Assembly: GCA_963920635.1 (NCBI GenBank)
Contig: OY987305.1
Span: 24,266,876-24,330,875, forward strand
Reading direction: 5' to 3'
Length of the DNA stretch: 64,000 nt
Source: Pseudeuparius sepicola
Taxonomy: Eukaryota; Arthropoda; Insecta; Coleoptera; Anthribidae
Part shown: piece by piece, positions 45,200-56,295 of the stretch
How the letters are laid out: each line of letters opens with the position of its first letter
How positions within the stretch are numbered: the stretch's first letter is position 1
The notes under the pieces: model-generated
Seen by the model: the letters and a program-made list of their open reading frames with translations, nothing else
Databases searched by the model: none
What the model was told of the DNA's origin: nothing
Translations under genes and position numbers: made by a program

Positions 45200-46783
45200 C
45201 AGGGTGGCCCACCACGAACTGCATCGATCTATATATGGAAAACTAAAAGCAGGAAAATTCTGAAAATTTGGCACCTCACCAATGCCGATGGGCGCTGCTC
45301 AACTAAAATATTTTGGTGAATCTGGCACTTCCGGTTATACCGGAAGTCGATATCAACTTTCTTATCTCAAATAGAACACCCTATATATTATTGCATTTTT
45401 GGATTCTAGGCATCATTTTGGAACAAAAACATGCAACATGTCCTATGTCTAAATCCAACCGTTTTTGAGATATTTGCATTTTTCCGAAAAAAATTACATT
45501 TGCAGACCTAAAGTCAATTAGCAATTTATACGTGGAAACCGCGAAATTTCAAAACGAATTTTTGGCATCGTATAACAGAAGCCCTGACCTAGTGATCTCT
45601 GCTGAGAAATAAATCCGTTCTTATACAGAGTGTTCACAAAATATGAATAAAAATTACATTCAAAATGTGCTTAAATCTCGAAATTTTCAAATGGAAACCC
45701 CCATTTTTTTTAATGGGATCTTATTCACCACTAAAAATGATGACAACTTTGTGTAAGGTTTCCTATACCTAAATGCAGTAATTTTCGATTAATTTACGAA
45801 AAACCCACTTTTCGCCCATAAAATGCGGGGTTTGCTTAACGCTTGGAAAATCATATTAGCCGTGGACGATGAAAAGACAATCGCGGCTGAGGAAATGTCA
45901 CTTGGTTTATAAATTATTGTCAACAATAATGCCGGCGCGCTTAAATTATACACAAAATAGATTATGTATCGCACGTTCTTGATATTACTTTGTTGCATTC
46001 TCCGTAGATAATAAACAAATTTAAATAATCTTCGTTTGTGTAATTTAAGCGCGCCGGCATTATTGTTGACAATAATTTATAAACCAAGTGACATTTCCTT
46101 AGCCGCGATTGTCTTTTCAACGTCCACGGCTAATATGATTTTCCAAGCGTTAAGCAAACCCCGCATTTCATGAGCGAAAAGTGGGTTTTTCGTAAATTAA
46201 TCGAAAATTACTGCATTTAAGTATAGGAAACTGTACACAAAGTTGTCATCATTTTTAGTGGTGAATAAGATCGCATTAAAAAAAATGGGGGTTTCCATTT
46301 GAAAATTTCGAGATTTAAGCACATTTTGAATGTAATTTTTATTCATATTTTGTGAACACCCTGTATAAGAACGGATTTATTTCTCAGCAGAGATCACTAG
46401 GTCAGGGCTTCTGTTACACGATACCAAAAATTCGTTTTGAAATTTCGCGGTTTCCTCGTATAAATTGCTAATTGACTTTAGGTCTGCACCTGTAATTTTT
46501 TTCGGAAAAAATGCAAGTATCTCAAAAACGGTTGGATTTAGACATAGAACATGTTGCATGTTTTTGTTCCAAAATGATGCCTAGAATCCAAAAATGCAAT
46601 AATATATAGGGTGTTCCATTTGAGATAAGATATCGACTTCCGGTATAATCGGAAGTGCCAGATTCACCAAAATATTTTAGTTGAGCAGCGGCCATCTTCA
46701 TTGGTGAGGTGCCAAATTTTCAGAATTTTTCTACTTTTAGTTTTCCATATATAGATCGATGCAGTTCGTGGTGGGCCACCCTG
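45200..46783. mobile_element. 1.58-kb near-perfect fold-back element with CAGGGTG ends
   Basis: Between TA at 45198-45199 and 46784-46785. Starts CAGGGTGGCCCACCACGAAC and ends with the complement. Arms of ~750 bp are ~95% identical, with matched blocks TTGGCACCTCACCAATG, CACTTCCGGTTATACCGGAA and AATGCCGGCGCGCTTAAATT. The loop is only ~75 bp (about 45960-46036). The arm sequence also contains a reversed internal CACCCTGTATAAG (46358). No transposase. This is the longest tight palindrome in the window after the 52.8-61.0 kb one. Confidence 0.88.
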
Positions 46784-46789
46784 TATATA

Positions 46790-47756
46790 GGGGTTTCTAG
46801 ATAGTCCCCCCACCATTTTTGGGTCCCCCACCACCAATTTTTTTTCGTACATTAGCCCCTATTCCTACGCCTCTGGTAGGCCACGCCCACTTTTCCCCTG
46901 ACCACCGCGCACGCGCACCGAGTGTATGACCTCCACCCGCAACCCTCAACTAGCATACCATGTAATTGCAGCGTAATGAGTAATTACAATGCCGCAGATG
47001 TATATTTCCGCGAAATTCGCGCAATAAATGATTATTTATTTATGGATTATTTACCCTCTGTATGTAAAGAACTTTGAAAAAATAGCTACTTACACTTTTT
47101 CCCGCGTTTTTCTTCACCCAATTACTCTATTTATTACGTATTTACCCCTTTGCAATAATAAAAATACAATGCACGCCCCTATATAGCATGTATCATGATC
47201 TATTTTCGGGATATTCATTCATTAAATGGTTATTCAGCGAATATTTGTACCTGCAAAACTATTAAAAAATTGTTACTCACAAACTTTCTCCCGTTTTTCC
47301 CGTTCACCACGCTTAATAATATGTAGATACCAAAAATCTGCCCGCATCTCCGCGTAATTATTTTCTGAGGTCACAGCCAACACCCACAAAATTACAAAAC
47401 GCGTCCAGCGAACAAAGAAAACCTCCAACTGTTCTCGACGGAGTAATTCATGTCATATTAGAATCTATAAAAATGCACACACATTTATCATGTATTTAAC
47501 CCTTTATTAAAGTATATCTTCGCGTATTCATGCATTACCTAAATGGTTATTTATCGAGTATTTTATTGTTTAAAATTTTTAATTATTAAAAAAATAGATA
47601 ATTTTAGTCTTAGACAGAGAGGTAGGTAGTCAAAAAACACCCCAGAGTGTAAAGTTTTTCCAAACATTATTAATTTACATATTATAATAGTCCGTTCCCC
47701 TCAAAAACACAGCCACCACCGCTAACGAAAACAGTCTCGTTTCTTTACACACGACA
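46790..47756. repeat. Diverged tandem-repeat DNA into which the LTR element inserted
   Basis: Blocks such as AAAACCTCCAACTG(T/G)TCTC, ACACACATTTAT, ATTTACCCTTT and ATTCATGCATTA..ATGGTTATTTA recur at intervals. One set is near 47420-47560 and a matching set is on the other side of the retroelement at 54960-55150. The retroelement therefore sits within one pre-existing repeat locus. Confidence 0.55.
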
Positions 47757-47760
47757 CGCG

Positions 47761-47974
47761 AGTTAGGATCTGTGGCCGAAACAACCCGTTTTTAAAAACA
47801 GATTTTATTCGATAAAACCTAACAAAATTTATAAGGGTTGTAAGATAATTACGATACAATAAAAATGTCAAGACTGACTTAAGGCGGGCCAGCGCGAAAA
47901 TATATAACCTCGGTTGGTGTTGAGTCGGCAAAATAGTCTCTCGTGCTTTCTAGGCAATATTAGCTCCTGTAACT
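47761..47974 (-). repeat. 3' LTR, 214 bp
   Basis: On the coding strand it starts AGTTACAGGAGC and ends CACAGATCCTAACT. It has TATATATT and AATAAA signals and differs from the 5' LTR at three sites. A purine-rich tract (GAGGATGGAGA) directly precedes it, and the env frame reads into its first 25 bp. Confidence 0.93.
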
Positions 47975-49608
47975 TCTCCATCCTCTGAAGAAGTTTTGTA
48001 AGGGACGAACAAAACTTTATTTTTGGCTTCTTCTTCCTGGTGCTTCTTGAGTCTATGTCGGTGCAGGCATTTGTAGCAGACAAATGCGAAAATCATTGTC
48101 ACAAGCAAGTACAGCGGTGTGGTCCAAAAATGGGTGTAGTCGATAGCGTCTTCGTAGACTAATGATTGGAGTTGTTCTTCTTGTTGAATTTTATGCAACT
48201 CGTCTAAAGGTATTTTATCCAATTTAATCGGCCTTCTGATTTCTTTCCGATTAATTTGGGTTGTCTTGATTTTCGGTAACAGCAAGGGTTGTTCTTTGGA
48301 TGAGTCATCGGAGTTGATGAAGTTCTCTGTCGGAGTTTTGAAATTGCAGCCTAGGGGTAACTCGATGAGGTAGGTACCGTGAAGGTCTGCGATGCTTGAA
48401 GTCGTACACTGTAGATAGACTTTGGTTGGCTTCGGGAAAATTCCAATATAACTTGATTTTGTTAATTCTTCAATAAGGGTGCTGTTCGCAACAACTGGAA
48501 TGTAGTGGCAACGGGCTTCTCGATCGGTGAGGCGAAATATTTCTACGATGCAATCGTCCGAGTTGTCGTGGAGTTGTAAAGATCGAGTAGGGCATAAATA
48601 AATTGATTGAATTTTTCGACATGGTACATTTGAGTATTGGTAAAGTGCAGTATTCATGGTCAGATAAGGCACAGGTGGAATAATTGTGGTAAAATTACTA
48701 GTGGGGATTGAATAGAGATGATAATGTGTAAAAACTTGAGGGTGTAGGAGAGGGAAGTGCAGAATAAAGACTATCATCTGGTTCGAGTAGTAGGCGTCTA
48801 CTGATATGACGTCATAATATGCAGTCAACTCTTGTTCTTTGACGTAAAGCAGCTGTTCTTTTAAATGGCTTTCTAACATTGTTTCGATTTTGGTTTCCAT
48901 TTCATCTATTTTGACTATACTTTTGACTATTTTCTAGGTCAGTTAAAAGATGTAATACAATCTGTAGCGATAAACTCAGCTGGTCCATGATACTGTGTAT
49001 TCTTATGTACTGGGATGTTTCATAAATATTCTGTTGAAGTTTATTTTTTAACGTGTTTATTTCTTTTGCCAGGATATTTTGGTTATGTTTTACCATTGTT
49101 GTCGTAGTATTAAAATTATCGATTAGTTTTTTAGTTAAGGAAATATGTTGGTTTACTTCTCGAATAACATTTTTTTGATTTTTCTGTAAGGTCGAAATTG
49201 CCTTGTTATATCGTTCAGCATCTGCGTTGTCTAAATTTCCATATATCGTTTTAATAATGCTGCCTAAGGCATTTATTAGTCCTCTTTTGGTCCTGTGAAT
49301 TGGGTAAATTTTCGATGAACTACTTGTATTTGATATTGTAGAATTTTGTTGAAGTTTTTTAAGTTTTCGTTTCCGTATCCAATTAGAGTAGGCATACATT
49401 TTGAAAGTTCTTGGAAATGTTTTTGTACGTGGTCGATCTCTTGGGCGATCGGTGTCAAGTTATAATAATGTATAAAATCGTGTGTACTAGTTTGAATCCT
49501 TGCTTGTCCCAGGTTTAGGGGAAGTATCCCTGGATTGTCTTTCAGGTCTTTTATTTTCACTTCCTGGCCCATGGCGAGGGTCCATCTGTAATGAAGTACC
49601 TGTGTCAA
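47950..49608 (-). pseudogene. Errantivirus env-like glycoprotein region, frameshifted
   Basis: Three overlapping frames follow one another. The upstream part (49608 down) has a region with HDFIHYYNLTPIAQEIDHVQ. The middle frame has the proteolytic-cleavage-like basic motif RTKRGLINALGS followed by a heptad-like helix (NLDNADAERYNKAI), which is the conserved F-type fusion-protein region of insect errantiviruses. The last 316 codons contain several Cys-containing ectodomain segments, a single C-terminal membrane span (FWTTPLYLLVTMIFAFVCY) and a short basic cytoplasmic tail ending inside the LTR. The frame breaks near 49320 and near 48930. No clear signal peptide is visible at the start, which in relatives comes from a spliced exon. 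As it stands it cannot make a whole protein. Confidence 0.8.
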
Positions 49609-49856
49609 ATTTTTGTTGTTTCAATTTGGGTGTATGTTTAATATTTTTCTTATGGATGGTTGTATTAGGGAGGTTTACTGTGACTTTATTATTTGATTTT
49701 ACTTTAGTGGCAGTAAATCTAGGCAACATTTTATTTCTTTTTGTTGTAGTTTTGGTGTAAATTTTAGTGTTTGCCTTATATGTCACTGGTACTTGTCGTT
49801 TTTTGTTTCTGTTTTCGAGAATACGTTCTTTTGTTTCAATAGATTTTTTATTTAGT

Positions 49857-50577
49857 TCAGAATATATATATCGTTTTTGTTTTTTCTCTGTTATTTTCGA
49901 TGTAGTTATTAACCAAAGTACGATTTATATCAATATCGAAAGGGTCGCTCGGGTCTAGATGTCCATTTAATACGTCGATTGGCCTTTGTTTCGTCACGGA
50001 GTGTACAGAGTGATTGTATCCTAAAATTGCGTAGGGCATTTCTTCTTTTATATTAAACGGTTTTTTCTTTTCTTTTAGAATGCGGAGATGTTCTATGATA
50101 GTTGAATGAAACCGTTCGATCATTCCATTTGATTGTGGATTTTCTGGAGTTGTATAATGAATTGAAATTTTGTGTGTATCGACAAATTCTTGCATAAGTC
50201 CGTTTTTGAATTCGGTTCCGTTGTCCGAAACTAACATGTGGGGAAAACCATGGTGTGTTATAAAAATCATCATTGAGTACGCTGACTGCATTGGATCCAT
50301 CAATTGGGTATGCCTGTCCATATTTTGAGAATGCGTCTATTATTGTTAAAAACTTTTGCCCGTTAGCCTGAAATGTGTCCAAGTGAATAATTTCTAATGG
50401 TTTAGTTGGGGTCGGTGTTATCATAAATTTTGGTTTTGGTGGATTTCTGTCGTATTTGGTGGTTTGAAAAGTGTCACAAGTCTCGTTGAACAGGAGCGGT
50501 AATTTCTGAGAAATCGTCCGTTCTGTCATCAGGCGGGTTATTGTACAGGGAAGCATTTTCAACGTCGTTGTTTTCAA
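49857..50577 (-). pseudogene. Integrase core, frameshifted and lacking its zinc-binding N-terminus
   Basis: The first frame has CDTFQTTKYDRNPP (end of the usual His2Cys2 region), then EIIHLDTFQANGQKFLTIID with the first catalytic Asp. The reading frame then shifts near 50310. The next frame gives MLVSDNGTEFKNG (second Asp) and QSNGMIERFHSTI (catalytic Glu), so all three D,D,E residues are visible but split. The histidine half of the zinc finger and ~100-150 codons between RNase H and here are absent compared with complete errantivirus pol, indicating an internal deletion. Integrase would insert the cDNA into the host. Confidence 0.85.
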
Positions 50578-52330
50578 GCTGTTTATTAAAATCTTTCATA
50601 TAGTCAAAAAGGTCGAAAGTTTCTTTTGTATGAATTTCTATCCTTGAGAGGGCATCGGCATTGGTGTTACTTTTTCCTTTTTTATACACGATGTCGTAGG
50701 TGTATTCCTCTAATTTTAGTCTCCATCGAATTAATTTTGAATTTGGGTCCTTTAATGAGGAGAGCCATTGCAGAGGTCGATGATCCGAAAGAATTGTGAA
50801 TTTTCTGCCAAACAAGTACGGCCTGAAATACTTGGTACCATAAATGATTGCAAGCATTTCTTTCTCTATAGTCGAGTAATTTTGTTCAGAGTCATTGAGT
50901 GTCCTTGACGCATATGCTATTGGCTTGTCTTTCCCAATCGGTCCTTGAGATAGGATAGCACCAATTGCAAAATTGCTAGCATCTGTTGTGAGATTGAAGG
51001 GTTGGTCAAAGTCTGGATACTGTAGTAAAGGCTCATTTGTTAGTAGATTCTTACAAATTTCGAAACATTGAATAAATTTTGGCGTATGTTCTATTTTTGC
51101 ATCTTTTTTGAGACATGAGGTTAACGGTTTGGTAATTTTAGCAAAATCTTTGATGAATTTACGGTAGTATCCCAAAAGTCCTAAAAATCCTTTAATTTCT
51201 CGTGTTGTCTTAGGAATAGGATATTTTAAAATTGCCTGAATTTTGTCGGGATTGGGTCTTATTCCCTCTGGTGTGATGATGTGACCTAAAAATGAAACTT
51301 GTTTTTGCAAAAATTCGGACTTATCAAGTTGGATTTTCAAGTTGGTCTCTCGAAGTCGTTGGAAGACTTTTGTGAGATTAACGATGTGTTCTTGTAGGGA
51401 AGTTGAATAGATAATAATATCATCCATATAAACCAAGCAGATATGTCCTTGTAGTCCTTTTAGCACACTATCCATAACCCTTTGGAAAGTGGCAGGAGCG
51501 TTCTTAAGGCCGAATGGCATTCGGACATATTCAAAATGTCCATGTTCCACGTTAAATGCAGTTTTAGGTATATCTTCTTTTGCCATTTCTATTTGATGGA
51601 AGCCACTGGCAAGGTCCAATGTAGTAAAGTATTGGCATCGTCCTAATTTGTCCAATACGTCTGAGATGTTGGGGAGAGGATACTTATCGTCGATGGTTTT
51701 CTCATTTACCTTTCGGTAGTCGACTACTATTCTCCACTTAATTTTTCCAGATGCGTCTGGTTTTTTTGGGACTACCCAAATTGGCGATGACCATGGGGAA
51801 TCACTCGGTCTTATTATGCCCTGATCTAGCATTGATGAAATTTGGTTTTGTACTTCTGGTTTGCGGACATGTGGGTACCGGTAAGATTTTGTGTACACTG
51901 GTATTTCGTCCTTAGTTTTAATTCGGTGTTTGACTTGATTGGTGAAAGTTAATGGCATATTAGGTCGGTGGAAAATATCTGAGAATTTTTCGCATAGTCT
52001 TTCTATTTGTTCTTTTTCTTCGGCATTCATATGATCTGTACGTATCAGATTTTTTATATCTATGTCTTCTTGGGAAACGGGGACTGGATATATTTCCGCT
52101 GAATAAAGATGATGTTCGTGTAAATTAAATTCAGTCGCAATTACTGAGTCGGTTACTGTAATCTGAATAAGTTTGTCAGTGTTGTTGATAAGTTCTGCCC
52201 ACGCTAAACTTTTATTTGCTGTCGACAACGTGTTTCTAAGAATTGCGCCTTGAATATTCTGTTGGGATAACATTACGGATCCATGTTCTTGTGTTACTGG
52301 TAACTTAACCTTTGTTACTGTCCAACTCAA
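50474..52330 (-). CDS. Pol: reverse transcriptase and RNase H
   Basis: 618 codons, uninterrupted. The RT domain spans roughly residues 135-330: catalytic Asp239 in TTLDLASGFHQI, MPFGLKNAPATFQ, and the YMDD box at 301-304. A connection region follows (FLGHIITPEGIRPNPDK). RNase H spans ~440-570, with Asp450 (TTDASNFAIG), the Glu in STIEKEMLAI, Asp516 (LSDHRPLQWL) and NADALSR. It copies the element RNA into DNA and degrades the template. The Met at 52330 is only where this frame opens; the natural protein continues upstream into the protease, in a different frame in this copy. The end runs into non-homologous sequence where the integrase N-terminus should be. Confidence 0.93.
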   Translation of the reverse strand: MSWTVTKVKLPVTQEHGSVMLSQQNIQGAILRNTLSTANKSLAWAELINNTDKLIQITVTDSVIATEFNLHEHHLYSAEIYPVPVSQEDIDIKNLIRTDHMNAEEKEQIERLCEKFSDIFHRPNMPLTFTNQVKHRIKTKDEIPVYTKSYRYPHVRKPEVQNQISSMLDQGIIRPSDSPWSSPIWVVPKKPDASGKIKWRIVVDYRKVNEKTIDDKYPLPNISDVLDKLGRCQYFTTLDLASGFHQIEMAKEDIPKTAFNVEHGHFEYVRMPFGLKNAPATFQRVMDSVLKGLQGHICLVYMDDIIIYSTSLQEHIVNLTKVFQRLRETNLKIQLDKSEFLQKQVSFLGHIITPEGIRPNPDKIQAILKYPIPKTTREIKGFLGLLGYYRKFIKDFAKITKPLTSCLKKDAKIEHTPKFIQCFEICKNLLTNEPLLQYPDFDQPFNLTTDASNFAIGAILSQGPIGKDKPIAYASRTLNDSEQNYSTIEKEMLAIIYGTKYFRPYLFGRKFTILSDHRPLQWLSSLKDPNSKLIRWRLKLEEYTYDIVYKKGKSNTNADALSRIEIHTKETFDLFDYMKDFNKQLENNDVENASLYNNPPDDRTDDFSEITAPVQRDL

Positions 52331-52720
52331 GTTGGATGTGATAAAAATGCGCTTTGTTTGTTTCGTATGATTCGAGGGGTAATATGGCTTTTGAAGTCAA
52401 TAAACGATGTGGATACGATCTGAGATCTATCAGAGCTTGTAAAAGCTTAAGATTGTCCATTCCAATAAGTCCGTGGAAGGTCTTATGAAATTTGAATAGG
52501 TAAAATTTTAGGAATAATTTTGGGTGATTAAATTCGTTAAAACTAGGAATTTCTGCTGAATATTCTTGGGAATAATTTTGGAATACAGAAGTTACGATAA
52601 AGGGTTCGTTTTGGATATATTTTTGGAAATTTTGAAAAGCGATGTCGGGATTTATAAAGGATTTTGACGATCCGGTATCAATAAGTAATTTGAGAGGTGG
52701 TTTTTTTTATGACAATATAG
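52330..52720 (-). pseudogene. Retroviral-type aspartic protease segment, out of frame with pol
   Basis: LLIDTGSSKSFI, the aspartic-protease active-site motif, is readable at about 52685-52655. It is followed by a plausible protease fold (FHGLIGMDNLKLLQ, the usual hydrophobic-G flap/helix region). The frame differs from the downstream reverse transcriptase by one position, so a single frameshift near 52330-52350 separates them. It also differs from gag, where a frameshift is normal. Confidence 0.75.
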
Positions 52721-52837
52721 GGTAACTCTTTTTTGTCTTCTAAATTATTAAGTTCAATTATGTTGCTCTTCGGTCGTGTTTTCATATTGGGGTTCTGTCA
52801 AAAATTCTTCTTGTGGGGTTTCCTTGTAGTAAGGATT

Positions 52838-53989
52838 TTAAAAATTTTCTTCGGCATGGTGATAAGATTGCTCTTGCTGTTCAATATTGTAAAGTGGAGC
52901 TTTGTACGATGGTGTCGCAAATGGTTTTTTATTCTGTTGACTTTGAGTATATCTCGAAGTTGTGCTCATGGGAGTTGGTTTTGGAAGTAAGCCGGAAGGG
53001 GTATTTTTTGGTGCCCATACATTCTGAGGTGGCTTTCCAAAAACTTGTTGGTTAGTGAAAAATTTTTGAGGTTGCAAGTTTGGTTTAGGCGTTACAGGTA
53101 TAGGTCCTGTTGGAAATTTTTGGGGTGCCTGTTGATAATAATTTTGATATTGCTGTGAATGATTTTGAGGTGCTTGCGAGAAGTGTGCTTGTTGATAATT
53201 TTGGTTTTGAGACCTGTTTTGAGAATGCCAATGCATTTTTGGTTGAAGTTGAGATTGGGGTTTTCTTGGAACTTGTACTTGGGGCGAGTAATTTCTTTGA
53301 AGATAACGAATATTATTTTCTTCTTGAATGTACTGCATAGCGAGTGCGAGTGTAGTTGGTCGCATAGCTCTTATTGTTGAACCGAGAGGTTCACGAAGTC
53401 CTGCTAAGAAGGTTGTTAGTATTTGTTTTCTGAAAAAGTCCTTTTTGTTATTCCTGATATTTTCTATGTTGTTATGAATATCGATATAATTGCAGATTGT
53501 ATTTAACAGTCCCATACAACGTTCATAAAAATTGATTGGAGCTTCGTTTGGAGCTTGTCGTAAATTAACTAAATCTCTGGTTAAAGAATTTTCGTCACGT
53601 TGGTCACCGAAATTTTGAATAAGGGTGTTTTTTATACTGTCCCAGGATTGACATCCGTGAATTAAGATAACTTCTTTTGCGCGTCCTGTAAGTTTGCTTG
53701 TAATACCGTGTAGAAGCAATTTATTTTGAATACAGTTAACATTTGCCGGTGCGAAGTCGAAATAATGATTTAATAATGTGGTAGATACGTTTATAAAGTC
53801 GTGAAGTTCGTTGGGATTTCCATCGAAATTCGGGAGAATGGTAAGAACTTTGAAATCGAATTGTGGTCTAGCCATATTTTCTTCTGATGAATCTTCTGAA
53901 TTCGAGCAAATTTGCAAGTTGCTGAGTTCGCTTAAGCCTAACTCTGCACTTGGGTCCGACAAAGGATAAGGAACAGAGGAGTCTGACAT
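52838..53989 (-). pseudogene. Gag of the full-length element, ended early by a stop codon
   Basis: 383 codons from an ATG after the primer-site leader. An acidic N-terminus is followed by LPNFDGNPNELHDFI (typical gypsy gag opening), the KLTGRAKEVI capsid region and FLAGLREPLGSTIRAMRP. From ~245 on there is a Gln/Asn/Pro-rich tail with no zinc knuckle. Gag assembles the particle and packages RNA. Compared with the duplicated copy at 59817-61028, codon 384 is TAA instead of GAA; beyond it the same frame would continue for at least ~20 codons. So the stop is a point mutation in this copy, or was removed in the other. Confidence 0.9.
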
Positions 53990-54189
53990 GAAATACTCAC
54001 AGTAAGATGATTATGCCCAATTGCATTCCGTCTTCTGCTTTCTTGAAAAGCTAATCCAAGTTCTGGGGGTGAGCGTCCAAGTGCTGCCTCCAATGGAACC
54101 ACGAATAAACAGTTTTTGAGCGGTCCGATCGCGAATTAACGTTTAAAAACGAAGAGTATCCCGTCGCGGACTCTTTCACGATCCTACCA

Positions 54190-54203
54190 GCAAGACTGCG
54201 CCA
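54190..54203 (-). other. tRNA primer-binding site
   Basis: Directly after the 5' LTR on the coding strand: TGGCGCAGTCTTGC. A TGGCGC start pairs with a tRNA ending GCGCCA-type and is the form used by several errantiviruses (tRNA-Ser class by family knowledge). An equivalent site is at 28370-28380. Confidence 0.8.
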
Positions 54204-54416
54204 GTTAGGATCTGTGGCCGAAACAACCCGTTTTTAAAAACAGATTTTATTCGATAAAACCTAACAAAATTTATAAGGGTTGTAAGATAATTACGATACA
54301 ATAAAAATGTCAAGACTGACTTAAGGCAGGCCAGCGCGAGAATATATAACCTCGGTTGGTGTTGAGTCGCCAAAATAGTCTCTCGTGCTTTCTAGGCAAT
54401 ATTAGCTCCTGTAACT
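54203..54416 (-). repeat. 5' LTR, 214 bp
   Basis: Same length and ends as the 3' LTR; promoter and polyadenylation signals are present. Followed outside by CGCG (54417-54420). Fully contained in the left inverted arm, so an identical inverted copy exists at 59390-59603. Confidence 0.93.
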
Positions 54417-55379
54417 CGCGTGATATTATTTAATTATACAAAAATATCGCTACTACACACCGAACATTTATTAAAAATAAATTGAAACAAATAACGCGGT
54501 GTCACGGTGGCCATTGCTGTTACTCTCAGACAGAAGCGATATGTCATGAGGTATTTTCGACAACGTTGCTAAATGATTCCACAGATATTTCCCACACATA
54601 ACCATATAGCAAGACTATACCAAGTACCAAGAAAATCAGCCAAGATCTACTGGTGTTTCAACGGATCCGGCAACACTACGATAGTGTCGACCGGAGGAGT
54701 ATTAATTTTCCCCTCTCTCTCGCATTCGCTGAAGGGTCGTCAATCAACCACCCCAACGTGCACAGGGCAGCACTCGGCACCGTCCGACATCCATATAGTG
54801 GATGGCGGATAGACAGATCCGTATTAGAAAATATTTTACTGGGTATGTCAAATTAATAATTTTGAATGGAAAACAAATTAAAAAGCGTATACATTGCGGT
54901 GCTTCCATATTATGTCGGGGGGTAAACGTACTAGTGAAATTAAAAAAATAGCTGATAAATTAATTTTACGGAAAACCTCCAACTGGTCTCAACGGCGTAA
55001 TTCACATCATATTATAATCTACACACACATTTATTATTTAGGTATTTACCCTTTGCTCTAATGAGGGATTATAATGTATGCATCTGTATAGCGTATATTA
55101 TAGTTTATTTTCCCGTAATTCCTGCATTAAATATGGATGTTTATTTCAATAAACTTCCCCACTTTAGAAAAAGCTTAAATATCTATGCCTCTGTTTTTCC
55201 GGTCGCAGAGTATTTTCATAAAGATTAAATTTAAAAAACTTAAACTTATATAACTGTATATACGATCAGCTATCAAAGTGATGACACCTTTGACATCCTG
55301 GAGAGAAGTGTTTAGCGAATGTGTTTACACTATAGATACTCAGTTTTTTCTTTGTACATAGCAACAAAGCGAGGACTAA

Positions 55380-56262
55380 CCGGTACTGAAGTGTCTCATA
55401 ATCGTCATTAAAATCTCAGAAATCGGCACTGAAGTAGCCCATTATGGTATGATTTTTTCAATAAGTAGGCCTTGACGAGATGTCAAACGCCAGACTCGGA
55501 GCCATCGCCTGTCAAAAGTGACCAAATATTCAAAACCCGGCCAATAAAGGCTCATTTAACTTTTCGTACACATTGCGAAAGTGTTACCCCTTGGCAGCGC
55601 AATCTTTCAGTATAAATATTTTAGTAAGTTCGAATATCGATCTATTTTTCATGGATACTGCACAACAGGCAGCAGTTTGGAGTTTCTGTTGGGAAGCGCC
55701 GTGCCTCGTCGTACTTGACCTAGGTAGATCGATCGTCAAAGTCAAGCAACGCCTCGCGCAGTCGGTTCGTGGACGGGTGGTCAGTTAGGTATGATTATTT
55801 TTTGCCTAACAAAATATTTTTCTTGAAATCGGCATTAAAATGTCCCAAAATCGTCATTAAAAGCACAGAAATCGTACAATAATGTAGCCCATTATTGTAC
55901 GATTTTTTCAATAAGTAGGCCTTGGCGAGATACATCAAACGTCAGACGCGGAGAAATCGCTCGTCAAAAGTGACCAAATATTCAAAACCCGGCCGATAAC
56001 GGCTCATTTACCCTTTCGTACACATTGCGAAATTGTTTCCTATAGAAGCGCAATCCTTCAGTATACATATTTTAGTAAATTTGAAAATCTATAGATTTGT
56101 TGTGTAGGCTGCACAAGAAGCAGCAGTTTGGTTTTTCTGTCAGAAGGTGCCGTACATCATTATACTTATCGTAGGTAGAGCGATCGGTAAAGTCAAGCAA
56201 CGCCGCGCGTAGTCGGTTCGTGGACGGGTGATCCCTTACTATTATTTTCTTGCCTAATAAAA
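55380..56262. repeat. Two-unit tandem repeat (~450-bp units) in the left arm
   Basis: Units 55380-55814 and 55832-56262 share, in order, TAGCCCATTAT, ATTTTTTCAATAAGTAGGCC, GTGACCAAATATTCAAAACC, TTTCGTACACATTGCGAAA, GTATA(A/C)ATATTTTAGTAA, CAGCAGTTTGG and CAGTCGGTTCGTGGACGGGT, at roughly 80% identity. The second unit also has a perfect 15-bp inverted repeat AATCGTACAATAATG/CATTATTGTACGATT. The order is mirrored in the right arm. Function unknown; small open frames inside are not alike between units. Confidence 0.75.
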
Positions 56263-56295
56263 CTTTTTTTTTCGATTTCAAGAAAAATATAATAT

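Larger units (their letters stand above)
47761..54416 (-). mobile_element. Full-length errantivirus-like (Ty3/gypsy) LTR retrotransposon with env
   Basis: A 6656-bp element, coding strand minus. Two 214-bp LTRs flank gag, protease/RT/RNase H, integrase and env in that order. A 4-bp duplication CGCG lies outside both LTRs (47757-47760 and 54417-54420), matching the alternating-pyrimidine/purine targets of errantiviruses. The primer site after the 5' LTR is TGGCGCAGTC. Protease, integrase and env are frameshifted or deleted, and gag has a premature stop, so this copy cannot be autonomous. LTRs differ at three positions (1.4%), so the insertion is moderately young. The gag-LTR end has been duplicated in inverted form at 59390-61028. 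Confidence 0.93.

Noticed and set aside
52733..53380. Plus-strand frames across gag
   Set aside because: Antisense shadows of the gag coding strand; the mirrored ones at 60426-61184 are the same.
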